Source: Actinomycetota bacterium (GTDB taxonomy: Bacteria; Actinomycetota; Actinomycetes; Actinomycetales; Microbacteriaceae). Taken from it: DNA of 49,696 bases. This document shows, piece after piece, positions 17,458 through 25,654 of this stretch. The notes beneath the pieces were generated by a model, which saw nothing but the letters and a program-made list of their open reading frames with translations, was not told the origin of the DNA and did no database searches. The position numbers and the translations under genes were made by a program. The DNA is taken from contig CANFVD010000007.1 of the NCBI GenBank assembly GCA_947450345.1, forward strand, positions 1 to 49,696, written 5' to 3'. Within the stretch, counting starts at the first letter, position 1. Every line of letters begins with the position of its first letter.

Positions 17458-18075
17458 CTAGGCCGACGTGCGGTTGACGAGCTTCCACGTCAGGGGCAGA
17501 AGAGCACCGGCCAGAAGTGCCTTGATGAGGTCTCCCACGATGAACGGGGTGAACCCGAGCGACAAGACGGTCGCCGCGTCAGACGGCATGCCGTTTGTGG
17601 CGAGGAAGTTGGCGAGCACGGGAAGACCGCACGCGTAAACAATCGCCTCGGCAATAACGAAGGACAGGATGGCCTTGAGAACTTTGCGATCCCAGGCGAG
17701 CTTGGCGAACCAGCCCAGCGCCACGGATGCCACGATGAAACCGATCAGGTAGCCCAGCGTGGGGAGCTGGAGAACAGCAAGGCCGGTGGTGTGCGATCCG
17801 TCGGTCTGTGCTGCCAGGATGGGCAATCCCGCGACCGCGAGAAGAAGATAGGCCGAAGTGGCGATGAGAGCGCGAATGGGACCCAGCGATGCGCCCACGA
17901 GGAGAACGGCAAATGACTGCCCCGTAATGGGAACAGGCCACATCGGAATCTGAATCTGCGCAGCGCCAGAGATGAGTGCCACACTCAGCACGATGTAGAC
18001 GGCACTGATGGCCACATTGCGAGCGCCGAGGCGATCGATAAGGACAGGGCTCTTGATGGCAAGGGCGTTAGACAT
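17458..18075 (-). CDS. bioY: biotin transporter BioY
   Basis: A 205-residue integral membrane protein with about six helices, the substrate-binding S-component for biotin uptake. Family segments are MWPVPITGQSFAVLLVGASLG near residue 50, the G-rich TLGYLIGFIVA, and the C-terminal GDLIKALLAGAL. The start at 18075 has GAGGAGAG just upstream. No bioM/bioN (ATPase/T-component) gene is adjacent, so it either works alone or uses shared ECF parts encoded elsewhere. Confidence 0.93.
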   Translation of the reverse strand: MSNALAIKSPVLIDRLGARNVAISAVYIVLSVALISGAAQIQIPMWPVPITGQSFAVLLVGASLGPIRALIATSAYLLLAVAGLPILAAQTDGSHTTGLAVLQLPTLGYLIGFIVASVALGWFAKLAWDRKVLKAILSFVIAEAIVYACGLPVLANFLATNGMPSDAATVLSLGFTPFIVGDLIKALLAGALLPLTWKLVNRTSA

Positions 18076-18120
18076 GTCTCTCCTCAACGGTGGGCACCGA
18101 GGCGCCAGTTTTCTCTTATT

Positions 18121-18984
18121 CTAGCCACGCGAACGCCAGTCATCGACGAGCTGATCCTCGGTCGCGCTGTCGATATCCGGGTTTCTCCTCCGGCGGCGTT
18201 TCGTGATCTCTTCCTGCGCCGAAGACCCCTGTCGAATCTTTTGTTCTCGCCGAACTCCCCAAATCAGGGCAACGACACCAAGAATCGCGAATGCCATCCA
18301 CTGAAAGGCATAGCTGAGGTGATTTCCCTCACTCATGCTGGGCTTTGCGGGAGGTGCCCCGGCCTGGCCGGGAGGAGTTTCGCTGACGAGCTCGCCGAAC
18401 ATCCCCGTGTACAAGGGGACGTCCCATCGTTCGGACAGGACCGCCAAGTCGATCGTCGGAACAAGATTCCCTGTGGCTGACTGTCCAGGGACACTGCCCT
18501 CCGAACCCCTGAGTCGGGCTGTCACCGTAACCTCGCCCTCGGGAGGCTCGGGTATGGCGGCTGGACCATCGCCCGTCTCGTTTTTGTCAATCCATCCGCG
18601 ATCGACAACGAACACCGAGCCATCCGTCATCAGAAGCGGTGTCAAGATTTCAAAGCCAGGACCCTGCTCCGAGCTGCGATTGCGAACGAGCACCTGATCT
18701 TCGACGAGGTAGGTGCCGGTGACGATCACGGGATGCCACGTGAGGTCTGGATCCTCCGAGTCGAGACGGGGAACAAGTTCACTCAGCGCAACGGGTGCCG
18801 CGTCGAAGTTGTTCTGAATCCGGGTGATTTCTGCGACGGCCTCGGCGCGCCGGTTCAGTTGCCACATGCCCAGCCCCACACAGGCAATTCCAAAAATCAC
18901 CGTCAAAATAACGTAACCCACCCACCGGCGCCAACCGGTGAATTCCGACGACGGAGCGCGAACCGGAGATTCGGCTTTCGTCAC
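18121..18984 (-). CDS. SURF1-family cytochrome oxidase assembly protein
   Basis: A 287-residue SURF1 protein: an N-terminal helix (about residues 21-42) containing GLGMWQLNRRAEA, a long periplasmic domain with PVIVTGTYL and VDRGWI, and a second helix (about 220-240) with HLSYAFQWMAFA. SURF1 helps insert heme a into cytochrome aa3, which fits the heme A genes ctaA/ctaB 5 kb away. The C-terminal tail is long and charged. It starts at GTG with a 4-base GTGA overlap with the upstream DUF3099 gene. Confidence 0.92.
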   Translation of the reverse strand: MTKAESPVRAPSSEFTGWRRWVGYVILTVIFGIACVGLGMWQLNRRAEAVAEITRIQNNFDAAPVALSELVPRLDSEDPDLTWHPVIVTGTYLVEDQVLVRNRSSEQGPGFEILTPLLMTDGSVFVVDRGWIDKNETGDGPAAIPEPPEGEVTVTARLRGSEGSVPGQSATGNLVPTIDLAVLSERWDVPLYTGMFGELVSETPPGQAGAPPAKPSMSEGNHLSYAFQWMAFAILGVVALIWGVRREQKIRQGSSAQEEITKRRRRRNPDIDSATEDQLVDDWRSRG

Positions 18985-19316
18985 CGAGGCTGCCTGGGAG
19001 AGTCGCCGGGAATTGTCGGGTAGAAATCACTGTCAGACTCATCCGTTTGCCGAAGGGGTGGCAGTGCGAGAGGACCGGGTCGTGCGACGTCATTGGCATC
19101 GCCGATGCGCACGGCGTTCGCAATGATGACAGCGAAGTACGGTAACAGAATGGCCCCGGCCGCACACAGCAGCAGCCACCAGCCCTGAACAAAGAGCATC
19201 AGGACGATGCAGATGACGCGGATGACCATGGCCACCGTGTACTTGATGAAACGCGTACGGCGCTCCTCTTCGGGGGACTGCTGAAGAGACGTGATGGAAG
19301 GTAGTTTTTGACGCAT
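18981..19316 (-). CDS. DUF3099 membrane protein
   Basis: A 111-residue protein with two hydrophobic helices (about residues 28-50 and 53-75) matching the actinobacterial DUF3099 family. The function is unknown. The N-terminal SITSLQQSPEEERRTRFIKY is typical of the family. The ATG at 19316 is preferred over an upstream ATG because it gives the standard N-terminus. A TATCGT hexamer at 19333-19338 on the minus strand could be its -10. It is coupled to SURF1 by a 4-base overlap, which hints at a role near the respiratory membrane. Confidence 0.8.
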   Translation of the reverse strand: MRQKLPSITSLQQSPEEERRTRFIKYTVAMVIRVICIVLMLFVQGWWLLLCAAGAILLPYFAVIIANAVRIGDANDVARPGPLALPPLRQTDESDSDFYPTIPGDSPRQPR

Positions 19317-19361
19317 CGGACATGCCTCGCTGACGATAAGTGGTCGCCACAAGCCTACGGC

Positions 19362-19367
19362 TATGCT
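19362..19367 (+). promoter_or_regulatory. candidate -10 box for fabG
   Basis: TATGCT, 29 bases before the fabG ATG, leaving room for a short leader with an AAAGG ribosome site. Confidence 0.4.
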
Positions 19368-19396
19368 GAGGGCGTCAACACACCGAAAGGCTCTTC

Positions 19397-20104
19397 ATGA
19401 CGGCTCGAACTGTCCTCATTACGGGTGGAAATCGTGGAATCGGATACAGCCTCGCCGAGGAATTTGTCGCTGCGGGCCATCGGGTTGCCGTCACAGCACG
19501 CTCAGGATCCGGTCCTGCGGGCTGCCTCACCGTCATCGCGGATGTGACCGATGGTGCCAGTCTGGACAGCGCCTTCGCCGAGATCGAAGAAAAGCTCGGA
19601 CCGATTGAGGTCTTGGTGGCCAACGCCGGCATTACCCGGGACACACTGGTGATGCGCATGTCAGACGAAGATTTTGACGACGTGGTCAACACCAATCTCG
19701 GGGGATCATTTCGGGTTGTGAAGCGAGCTACGAAAGGCATGCTCAAGGCCAAGTTTGGTCGAATTATTCTCATCAGTAGCGTTGTGGGCCTGTACGGCTC
19801 CGCCGGCCAGGTGAACTACGCCTCGTCGAAGAGCGCACTCGTGGGTATGGCGCGTAGCCTCACGCGTGAACTGGGATCCCGTGGAATCACGGCGAACGTC
19901 GTGGCACCCGGATTCATTGAGACGGACATGACGGCGGCTCTGCCCGAAGACCAGCAACTCGAGTACAAGCGCAATATTCCGGCCGGTCGCTTTGCCCAGC
20001 CCGCCGAGGTCGCCAAGGTCGTAGCGTGGCTCGCCGGCGACGATGCGGCTTACATTTCAGGCGCCGTTATTCCAGTAGACGGTGGTCTCGGAATGGGCCA
20101 CTAG
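19397..20104 (+). CDS. fabG: 3-oxoacyl-[ACP] reductase / SDR of the FabG type
   Basis: A 235-residue classical SDR that reduces 3-oxoacyl-ACP with NADPH in fatty acid elongation. The cofactor loop TGGNRGIG is at residues 9-16, NAG at 76-78, catalytic serine in ISSVVG, and YASSK at 141-145. The C-terminal AYISGAVIPVDGGLGMGH is typical of FabG. It stands alone, convergent with serB across 12 bases. A substrate outside fatty acid synthesis cannot be excluded. Confidence 0.88.
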   Translation: MTARTVLITGGNRGIGYSLAEEFVAAGHRVAVTARSGSGPAGCLTVIADVTDGASLDSAFAEIEEKLGPIEVLVANAGITRDTLVMRMSDEDFDDVVNTNLGGSFRVVKRATKGMLKAKFGRIILISSVVGLYGSAGQVNYASSKSALVGMARSLTRELGSRGITANVVAPGFIETDMTAALPEDQQLEYKRNIPAGRFAQPAEVAKVVAWLAGDDAAYISGAVIPVDGGLGMGH

Positions 20105-20116
20105 TCGGCTCGGGGG

Positions 20117-20764
20117 TCAGAGACCAATCAGATCGATGGCGAGACGCATGTCACGCGTGTCAATGGAGTGACTCGCACGTTCGCGAACAATCGGCTTGGC
20201 ACAGAAGGCGATAGACATTCCGGCGACCGACATCATGTCGAGGTCGTTGGCACCATCGCCAATCGCTACGGTGTCGGCAAGCGCAAAGTTTCCTGCACGA
20301 GCCCACTGTGCAAGGGCGACGGCTTTCGCGTGGGCATCCACGATGTCGCCGACAACGGCTCCCGTCAGCGTTGAATCTGCGCCACGTTCGAGGCGATTGG
20401 CCAACCAGAAGTCAACGCCCAATGACTCGGCAATCGGATCGAGCACCTCGTGAAAACCGCCGGAGACCACGCCGACCTGACCGCCTTCGCGATGGACGGC
20501 CTCAATGAGCTCGGGAACACCGTTTGTCACCGTAACGCGAGCCCGCACGCGTTCGATTGCGGCGGGTGCAAGGCCCGTGAGCGTGGCGACCCGATCGCGA
20601 AGGCTCTGCGCAAAATCAATCTCGCCGCGCATCGCACGCTCGGTGACCTCGGCTACAGAGTCTCGCGTTCCGGCCTCAGCGGCCAAAAGCTCGATGACCT
20701 CGTCATTGATGAGCGTCGAGTCGGCGTCGAGAACAACCAGCCTTCGCACCGCTGTTTCGCCCAT
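20117..20764 (-). CDS. serB: phosphoserine phosphatase SerB
   Basis: A 215-residue HAD hydrolase of the SerB family, removing phosphate from phosphoserine in serine synthesis. HAD motif I is VVLDADSTLI, motif II is VVSGGF, and motif IV is AIGDGANDLDMM, all intact. It lacks the N-terminal ACT domain of longer SerB proteins. The start at 20764 is chosen because TAGGGT lies 7 bases upstream, matching the leaderless pattern seen here. An ATG 6 bases earlier at 20770 is the alternative. Confidence 0.9.
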   Translation of the reverse strand: MGETAVRRLVVLDADSTLINDEVIELLAAEAGTRDSVAEVTERAMRGEIDFAQSLRDRVATLTGLAPAAIERVRARVTVTNGVPELIEAVHREGGQVGVVSGGFHEVLDPIAESLGVDFWLANRLERGADSTLTGAVVGDIVDAHAKAVALAQWARAGNFALADTVAIGDGANDLDMMSVAGMSIAFCAKPIVRERASHSIDTRDMRLAIDLIGL

Positions 20765-20771
20765 GTCCATA

Positions 20772-20777
20772 ACCCTA
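20772..20777 (-). promoter_or_regulatory. leaderless-type -10 box for serB
   Basis: Minus-strand TAGGGT ends 7 bases before the serB ATG, so the mRNA would begin at or next to the start codon. Confidence 0.5.
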
Positions 20778-20815
20778 CGACAGTCCCCGGGAGCCGTTGG
20801 AGGCCGTGGGCTGAT

Positions 20816-20821
20816 TACGAT
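20816..20821 (+). promoter_or_regulatory. leaderless-type -10 box for the ABC ATPase
   Basis: TACGAT ends exactly 6 bases before the ATG at 20828. There is no ribosome site in the 6-base gap. Confidence 0.55.
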
Positions 20822-20827
20822 AGGGCT

Positions 20828-21613
20828 ATGACACGCGTCCTTGAGTTTGATCACGTCTCGCTGCAGCGCGCCGGACGCCCCATTCTTCGCGACGTCTCCT
20901 GGCAGGTCGATTCTCGTGAGCGTTGGGTCGTGTTGGGGCCCAACGGCTCAGGCAAGACAAGCATTTTGGAGATTCTTGCCGGCTGGGACCTTCCGAGTTC
21001 GGGGAGAGCCATCGTCCTCGACGAAGAACTTTCCACGGCAGACCCCGAATGGTTGCGTCCCCGTATTGGGCTTGCCTCCGCCGCCATGCTCAAGCGTTTC
21101 GATCCCGAGGAAAGCGTTTCTGACGCTGTGGTTTCTGCCGCCTATGCGGCCGCCCAAGCACGCGGTCGCGACATCGACGAGATTGATATCCGTCGCGCGC
21201 GTCGCGTCTTGGGGGAGTGGGGTCTCGGCGAGCTCACCTCACGCACTTTCGGCACGTTGAGCGAAGGCGAGCAGAAGCGCCTCCAATTGGCTCGGGCCAT
21301 CATGACCGATCCTGAGCTCCTCTTGCTCGATGAGCCCACGGCTGGGCTCGACATGGCCGCCCGCTCTGACCTCCTGAGACTTCTCGGCGCATTTGCCCAA
21401 GTGACGACGTCACCGGCAATCGTGGTTGTCACACACCACATCGAGGAGATCCCCGCGGGTTTCACTCACGCGCTGGTGCTGCGCGACGGTGCCGTCGTCG
21501 CGGCGGGTCATATCTTTGACACCGTGACATCTGATGTTCTCTCCGCCGCATACGGCGTCGAAATCGAGGTATCGTCCGTCGACGGAGGTTTCCGCGCGCA
21601 CGTGGCCTTCTAA
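20828..21613 (+). CDS. ABC transporter ATP-binding protein
   Basis: A 261-residue single ABC ATPase domain. Walker A GPNGSGKTS is near residue 38, the signature LSEGEQKRLQLARAI is in the middle, Walker B is LLLLDEPTAGLD, and the H-loop lies in VVVTHHIEEIP. It resembles iron/molybdate-type or YlmA-like stand-alone ATPases. No permease or binding protein is adjacent, so the cargo is unknown. An open frame upstream to 20450 overlaps serB antisense and is not used, because the TACGAT box fixes the start at 20828. Confidence 0.85.
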   Translation: MTRVLEFDHVSLQRAGRPILRDVSWQVDSRERWVVLGPNGSGKTSILEILAGWDLPSSGRAIVLDEELSTADPEWLRPRIGLASAAMLKRFDPEESVSDAVVSAAYAAAQARGRDIDEIDIRRARRVLGEWGLGELTSRTFGTLSEGEQKRLQLARAIMTDPELLLLDEPTAGLDMAARSDLLRLLGAFAQVTTSPAIVVVTHHIEEIPAGFTHALVLRDGAVVAAGHIFDTVTSDVLSAAYGVEIEVSSVDGGFRAHVAF

Positions 21614-21621
21614 ATCTCTGA

Positions 21622-21627
21622 TAAAGT
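21622..21627 (+). promoter_or_regulatory. candidate -10 box for rpmE2
   Basis: TAAAGT, about 64 bases before the ATG of the L31 gene. I see no AT-rich Zur-type palindrome next to it. Confidence 0.35.
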
Positions 21628-21690
21628 AAGACGTTCGCCACGGCGACCTCACAGTGATGGCAACATCCTCACAAACAACAAGGATTCTTC

Positions 21691-21948
21691 ATGAAGTCTG
21701 AAATTCACCCCGAGTACCAGGCAGTCGTGTTTCACGACCTCGCCTCAGGAACGTCGTTTCTCACGCGCTCCACGGCAACGTCGTCAAAGACGGTCACTTG
21801 GGAAGACGGAAACGACTACCCCGTCATCGACGTAGAAATCAGCAACGCCTCGCACCCGTTCTACACGGGCAAGCAGCGCATCATGGACTCCGCCGGTCGC
21901 GTTGAGAAGTTCAACCAGCGCTTCAAGGGCTTCGGCGGTAGCAACTAG
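21691..21948 (+). CDS. rpmE2: 50S ribosomal protein L31 type B
   Basis: An 85-residue L31 of the type B, cysteine-free form. [20 protein letters not shown], the [12 protein letters not shown] segment and the C-terminal [13 protein letters not shown] are diagnostic. With no CxxC motif it cannot bind the zinc of the classical L31. In many bacteria this form replaces L31 under zinc limitation, but here it may be the only copy; that cannot be judged from the window. AAGGA precedes the ATG, and it forms a single-gene unit ended by a hairpin. Confidence 0.95.
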   Translation: MKSEIHPEYQAVVFHDLASGTSFLTRSTATSSKTVTWEDGNDYPVIDVEISNASHPFYTGKQRIMDSAGRVEKFNQRFKGFGGSN

Positions 21949-21960
21949 TCAGTCTTTTTC

Positions 21961-21999
21961 ACAAGGGGCATCGCTTCGGCGGTGCCCCTTGTTGTTTTT
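21961..21999. terminator. rho-independent terminator after rpmE2
   Basis: ACAAGGGGCA and TGCCCCTTGT form a perfect 10-base stem with a 12-base loop, followed by GTTTTT-like sequence. It can serve rpmE2 and, less well, the convergent exonuclease gene. Confidence 0.9.
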
Positions 22000-22013
22000 A
22001 CGAATCGTTGTTT

Positions 22014-22718
22014 CTAGCGAACAGGCCACCGACCATCATCGGCGTAAGGCGTCTTGCCTTGGGATTTGAGGTATTCGGCAAAGCTGGCGGCTTGCTCCGC
22101 GGCCCACTGAACCTGGGCATCGTGAAGTTGAAGTGCGGTCATCGACAGCTTGTCTGCGTGCACTCGGGCGACCGCCTGAGCGATGCGACCCGCGGCAATG
22201 GCGTCCGCGGAGGCCTGATGCGCGTTGTCGAGACTGACGCCGTAGTGTTCGGCAGCATTTTCCAGCCGACGCTTGCCTTTGCGGTAGCGATCAACCTGCT
22301 TGTCGATGATGAGGGGGTCAACGATGGGACGAACGTTCGCCAGCGGTTCAAGTCCGTAGCGTTTTGCCTCACGATCCAAGATCGTGAAGTCATAACTCGC
22401 GTTGTAGGCGACGATAGCGATACCCGAATCGAGGTGGGCGCCGAGGACGGCGAGTATGTCAGCAATAGCCCCTGCCGGTTCTTCACCATTCTCAACCGCA
22501 TATGCTGTCGTGATTCCGTGAACGCTCGTGGCTATTTCGGGAATCTCGATGCCCGGATTGATGAGCCAATCACGCGCCTCACTGACGTTGCCCTCGGCAT
22601 CGAGAAGGCTGACGTGTGCCGTGACGATACGCGTCGTCTCCGGAGCAAGACCCGTGGTCTCCGTGTCAAATACGGCCAGCGTCTGTGCCCATTCGGGGAG
22701 TGGTGTTGGTGAATTCAC
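22014..22718 (-). CDS. DEDDh 3'-5' exonuclease (DnaQ-like)
   Basis: A 234-residue exonuclease of the DnaQ/epsilon superfamily. Exo I is AVFDTETTGL (D and E near residues 18-20), Exo II includes YNASYDFTIL, and Exo III is HQASADAIAAGR with the catalytic H and D. It is not fused to a polymerase or helicase. It could be a proofreading-like or DNA/RNA-trimming nuclease. The GTG start at 22718 lies 6 bases after TAGAGT, the leaderless arrangement, and it is divergent from the hydrolase gene. Confidence 0.9.
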   Translation of the reverse strand: MNSPTPLPEWAQTLAVFDTETTGLAPETTRIVTAHVSLLDAEGNVSEARDWLINPGIEIPEIATSVHGITTAYAVENGEEPAGAIADILAVLGAHLDSGIAIVAYNASYDFTILDREAKRYGLEPLANVRPIVDPLIIDKQVDRYRKGKRRLENAAEHYGVSLDNAHQASADAIAAGRIAQAVARVHADKLSMTALQLHDAQVQWAAEQAASFAEYLKSQGKTPYADDGRWPVR

Positions 22719-22724
22719 GACCTC

Positions 22725-22730
22725 ACTCTA
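22725..22730 (-). promoter_or_regulatory. leaderless-type -10 box for the exonuclease
   Basis: Minus-strand TAGAGT ends 6 bases before the GTG at 22718. Confidence 0.5.
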
Positions 22731-22771
22731 CGCGCGTCTCCTGACAGCGGGGTGGCGCGACAACCGCGCCG

Positions 22772-22777
22772 TAGACT
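22772..22777 (+). promoter_or_regulatory. leaderless-type -10 box for the alpha/beta hydrolase
   Basis: TAGACT ends 7 bases before the GTG at 22785, which is why that start is preferred over the GTG at 22752. Confidence 0.5.
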
Positions 22778-22784
22778 TACGCTC

Positions 22785-23684
22785 GTGCGCCCCGCAACGT
22801 CTCCCTACGCCGATCTCTTGGCGCAGGTGCCCGTTCGTGCTCATACGGGCATGATCGATGGGGTCGACACCGCATGGTGGGATTACGGCCCCACGGACCG
22901 CCCGGTCGACCTGATCATGGTTCACGGCTTCCGCGGCGATCACCATGGACTCGAGCCCTTCGTGGCGGCCCTGGGACCTCGCGTGCGCGTGCTCATTCCC
23001 GACCTGCCCGGATTTGGCTCGACGCAAACTTTTGCGGGGACCGCCGACATCTCCGCCTATGCGCAGTGGCTCGCATCCTTCGTCACCGCCCACGGGCCGT
23101 CCGCTGCGATTCTGGGCCATTCGTTCGGTTCAATCGTTGTTGCTGCGGCGCGCTCGCTCGGAGTGAGCCCACCCGCAACGATTTTGGTCAATCCCATCGC
23201 CGCCAACGCACTCACCGGGCCCCGCGCGGTGATGACAAAAATGGCCGTCGGTTACTACAAAATTTCGGCATGGTTGCCCGAGCGTTGGGGATACGCGCTA
23301 CTTCGCAACAAAGCCATCGTGCGCGTGATGAGTGTCACCATGGCGAAAACCAAGGACAAAAACCTTCGACGCTGGATTCACGGCCAACACGACCAGTATT
23401 TTTCTGTCTTCGATGGACGTCGGGCGGTGCTCGAGGCTTTCCAAACGAGTGTCCGCAACGACGTCAGTCAGTTCGCGTCGAGCCTCACGGGTCCCGTCCT
23501 CATGATTGTCGCCGATCGTGACGACATCACGTCGTTGCCCCGACAACGAGAACTCGCGGCACAGTTGGAGAATGCGACGTTTCACGTGATCGACGGTGTG
23601 GGCCACTTGGTGCACTACGAGGCCGCCGTCGAGGCCGCCACCGCCATGCGTTCGTTCCTCAGACTCCCCGCGGTGCGCTCATGA
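22785..23684 (+). CDS. alpha/beta hydrolase
   Basis: A 299-residue alpha/beta-hydrolase fold protein. The oxyanion region is VHGFRGDHHG, the nucleophile elbow is GHSFGS, the acid is probably in VADRDD, and the catalytic histidine is in DGVGHLVHYE near the C-terminus. The substrate is unknown. GTG at 22785 is chosen from the leaderless -10; an in-frame GTG at 22752 would add 11 residues. It overlaps the glycosyltransferase gene by 4 bases, so both may act on the same envelope glycoconjugate or lipid (inference). Confidence 0.85.
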   Translation: MRPATSPYADLLAQVPVRAHTGMIDGVDTAWWDYGPTDRPVDLIMVHGFRGDHHGLEPFVAALGPRVRVLIPDLPGFGSTQTFAGTADISAYAQWLASFVTAHGPSAAILGHSFGSIVVAAARSLGVSPPATILVNPIAANALTGPRAVMTKMAVGYYKISAWLPERWGYALLRNKAIVRVMSVTMAKTKDKNLRRWIHGQHDQYFSVFDGRRAVLEAFQTSVRNDVSQFASSLTGPVLMIVADRDDITSLPRQRELAAQLENATFHVIDGVGHLVHYEAAVEAATAMRSFLRLPAVRS

Positions 23685-24802
23685 GGATTGGCTTTGATGG
23701 ACGCTACGTGCGGTGGGACCATCACGATGGCATCAGCCGGTTCAGCGCCGGACTCGCTCGCGAATTGGCACAGCTGGTCGCTCGGCGACCCGACCTCGAA
23801 CTCGTGCTCATCGTTTCGGATTCGCGTCAGATTCCGCTACTCCCATCAGTAGAGACTCTCCTCGTGTCGTCGCCCACGAGCGCACGCGAACCCTGGGTCG
23901 CACACCAGGTGAACCGTGCCGACCTCGACGTGGTGTTTTCTCCCATGCAGACGATGGGTTCGTGGGGGAGAAAGTATCGCCTCATCCTCACCGTCCACGA
24001 CTTGATCTACTACCGGCATCGGACCCCACCGCCGCAGTTCGCCTGGCCACTGCGTCTCCTCTGGCGGCTTTACCACTTGTTCTGGTGGCCACAACGGCGG
24101 TTGTTGAACCGAAGTGATGGCGTCGTCGCCGTGTCGCGAACGACCGCTGACCTCATCGCCGCACACCACCTATCGAAGCGTCCTGTTTTCGTGGTGCCGA
24201 ATGCGGCCGATCTTCCGTCGGTGACGACCGCTCCGCGCGCCTTTGCCTCGCGGTCAAAACAGGCCGTCTACATGGGTTCGTTCATGCCCTATAAGAATGT
24301 CGAAACGATTGTGCGAGCGGCATCTCTTCGCCCCGAGTGGCAATTTCATTTCTTGAGCCGAATAGCACCCAAGACGCGAGAGGCGCTCATGAAACTGGTG
24401 AGCTCCGACAACGTCATCTTCCACAACGGTACGTCCGAGGATGAATATCAACAGATTCTGAACGATTCACGGGCGCTCATTTCTGCCTCCCTCGACGAAG
24501 GTTTTGGCATCCCACTTATTGAAGCCATGGCTGCCGGAACCCCGGTCGTCGTGAGTGACATCGACATCTTCCACGAGGTAGCCGGCGAGGCTGCTCTTTT
24601 TGCAACCCCCACTGATCCGCAGGCCTTTGCGTCGGCACTTGATCAATTGGATGACGGTCCGACCTGGGAGGCACTGGCACGAGTCTCTCGCACTCAAGCT
24701 CGAACGTACTCCTGGCGCGCTTCGGCCGAACGACTACTCGATGTCCTCGATGAGGTTGGCAGCACCCGTGGCTTCGGCGAGCGCACTCAAGAACTCACTT
24801 GA
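23681..24802 (+). CDS. glycosyltransferase family 4
   Basis: A 373-residue GT-B fold glycosyltransferase. The N-terminal GRYVRWDHHDGISRFSAGLA is typical of GT4 acceptor domains. The donor domain starts near VYMGSFMPYKNVETIVRA and carries the E-x7-E signature in SLDEGFGIPLIEAMAAGTPV. No signal peptide is seen, so it acts in the cytoplasm on nucleotide-sugar donors. It is coupled to the upstream hydrolase. Its last 69 bases overlap the convergent sirtuin gene antisense. Confidence 0.88.
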   Translation: MRIGFDGRYVRWDHHDGISRFSAGLARELAQLVARRPDLELVLIVSDSRQIPLLPSVETLLVSSPTSAREPWVAHQVNRADLDVVFSPMQTMGSWGRKYRLILTVHDLIYYRHRTPPPQFAWPLRLLWRLYHLFWWPQRRLLNRSDGVVAVSRTTADLIAAHHLSKRPVFVVPNAADLPSVTTAPRAFASRSKQAVYMGSFMPYKNVETIVRAASLRPEWQFHFLSRIAPKTREALMKLVSSDNVIFHNGTSEDEYQQILNDSRALISASLDEGFGIPLIEAMAAGTPVVVSDIDIFHEVAGEAALFATPTDPQAFASALDQLDDGPTWEALARVSRTQARTYSWRASAERLLDVLDEVGSTRGFGERTQELT

Positions 24803-25600
24803 ACCTCCGTCAATGCGCACGTGAGCGAAGCGGTCCGCCTTGGTCTCACCGCGATTGACGATGATGATCGTGTCGCGCCGGCGGTGCGCGAGTTCGACAA
24901 GCCGGAGTCCACTGTTGACCACGAGCGACGAACCAACGGCAATCAGTACATCGGCCCGCGTGATGAGAGCTGTGGCGGCCTGATAGACCTTGGGTGGCAC
25001 GAATTCACCGAAGAAGACCACGTCGGGTTTGAGGATGCCACCACATACCGTGCATTCGGGAACCTCAACAGTTTCCCACCCCACCACGTCTGAATCACCG
25101 TCGGGCGCTAGTTCGGGATCTGGCATCTTTTCCAACCACGGGTTGAGGAGTGCAACGCGCAGTTCGACACTGTCTCGGTCGTACATTTGACCGCACTCCA
25201 CGCAACCCACGCGACTGAGAGTGCCGTGCAGATCGACCACGTGCGCGCTTCCAGCCCGACGATGAAGGCCGTCAACGTTTTGACTGACGATTCCCGTAAT
25301 CGCGCCGTATTGCTCCATCGCCGCGAGGGCGAGGTGACCGGGATTTGGTTCGGCTTGCGCGAAGCGACGCCACCCCAGGTGCGCGCCAGCCCAATATCGA
25401 CGACGATAATCAATCGAACCGATGAAGTCGGCGAATTTCATGGGAGTACGTTTGGACGCGCCCTGTCCGCGGTAATCGGGGATACCCGAGTCGGTACTCA
25501 CGCCGGCTCCGGTCAGGACGGCGACACGTTTTCCGGCGACTAGGCGCGCAACGTCATGCACCTGCTGCGTCGCAGGTGAATCCGTTTGTGCCGTCACCAT
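24734..25600 (-). CDS. Sir2-family NAD-dependent protein deacylase
   Basis: A 288-residue sirtuin. The NAD-binding GAGVSTDSGIPDYRG is near residue 31, QNVDGLHRRAG follows, and the catalytic histidine is in DLHGT. A zinc-ribbon has the pairs CVEC and CTVC, then FFGE and GSSLVV. It removes acyl groups from lysines while consuming NAD+. The ATG at 25600 is supported by a TATGCT box 6 bases upstream; an open extension to 25663 runs through that box. Its 3' end overlaps the glycosyltransferase by 69 bases. Confidence 0.93.
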   Translation of the reverse strand: MVTAQTDSPATQQVHDVARLVAGKRVAVLTGAGVSTDSGIPDYRGQGASKRTPMKFADFIGSIDYRRRYWAGAHLGWRRFAQAEPNPGHLALAAMEQYGAITGIVSQNVDGLHRRAGSAHVVDLHGTLSRVGCVECGQMYDRDSVELRVALLNPWLEKMPDPELAPDGDSDVVGWETVEVPECTVCGGILKPDVVFFGEFVPPKVYQAATALITRADVLIAVGSSLVVNSGLRLVELAHRRRDTIIIVNRGETKADRFAHVRIDGGSSEFLSALAEATGAANLIEDIE

Positions 25601-25606
25601 AGAGTG

Positions 25607-25612
25607 AGCATA
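25607..25612 (-). promoter_or_regulatory. leaderless-type -10 box for the sirtuin
   Basis: Minus-strand TATGCT ends 6 bases before the ATG at 25600. Confidence 0.5.
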
Positions 25613-25654
25613 CGAAACGGGTGTTTCGCGAATGTTTCTACGGTGAGAATACTT

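Noticed and set aside
20450-20827. A long in-frame N-terminal extension of the ABC ATPase.
   Set aside because: It lies antisense to serB and crosses both promoters; the ABC domain begins at 20828 right after a leaderless -10 box.
22008-22712. A 234-codon open frame on the plus strand opposite the exonuclease gene, with the same length.
   Set aside because: It shows no recognisable motif, while the minus-strand frame has intact DEDDh motifs and a fitting promoter. It is a codon-structure shadow.
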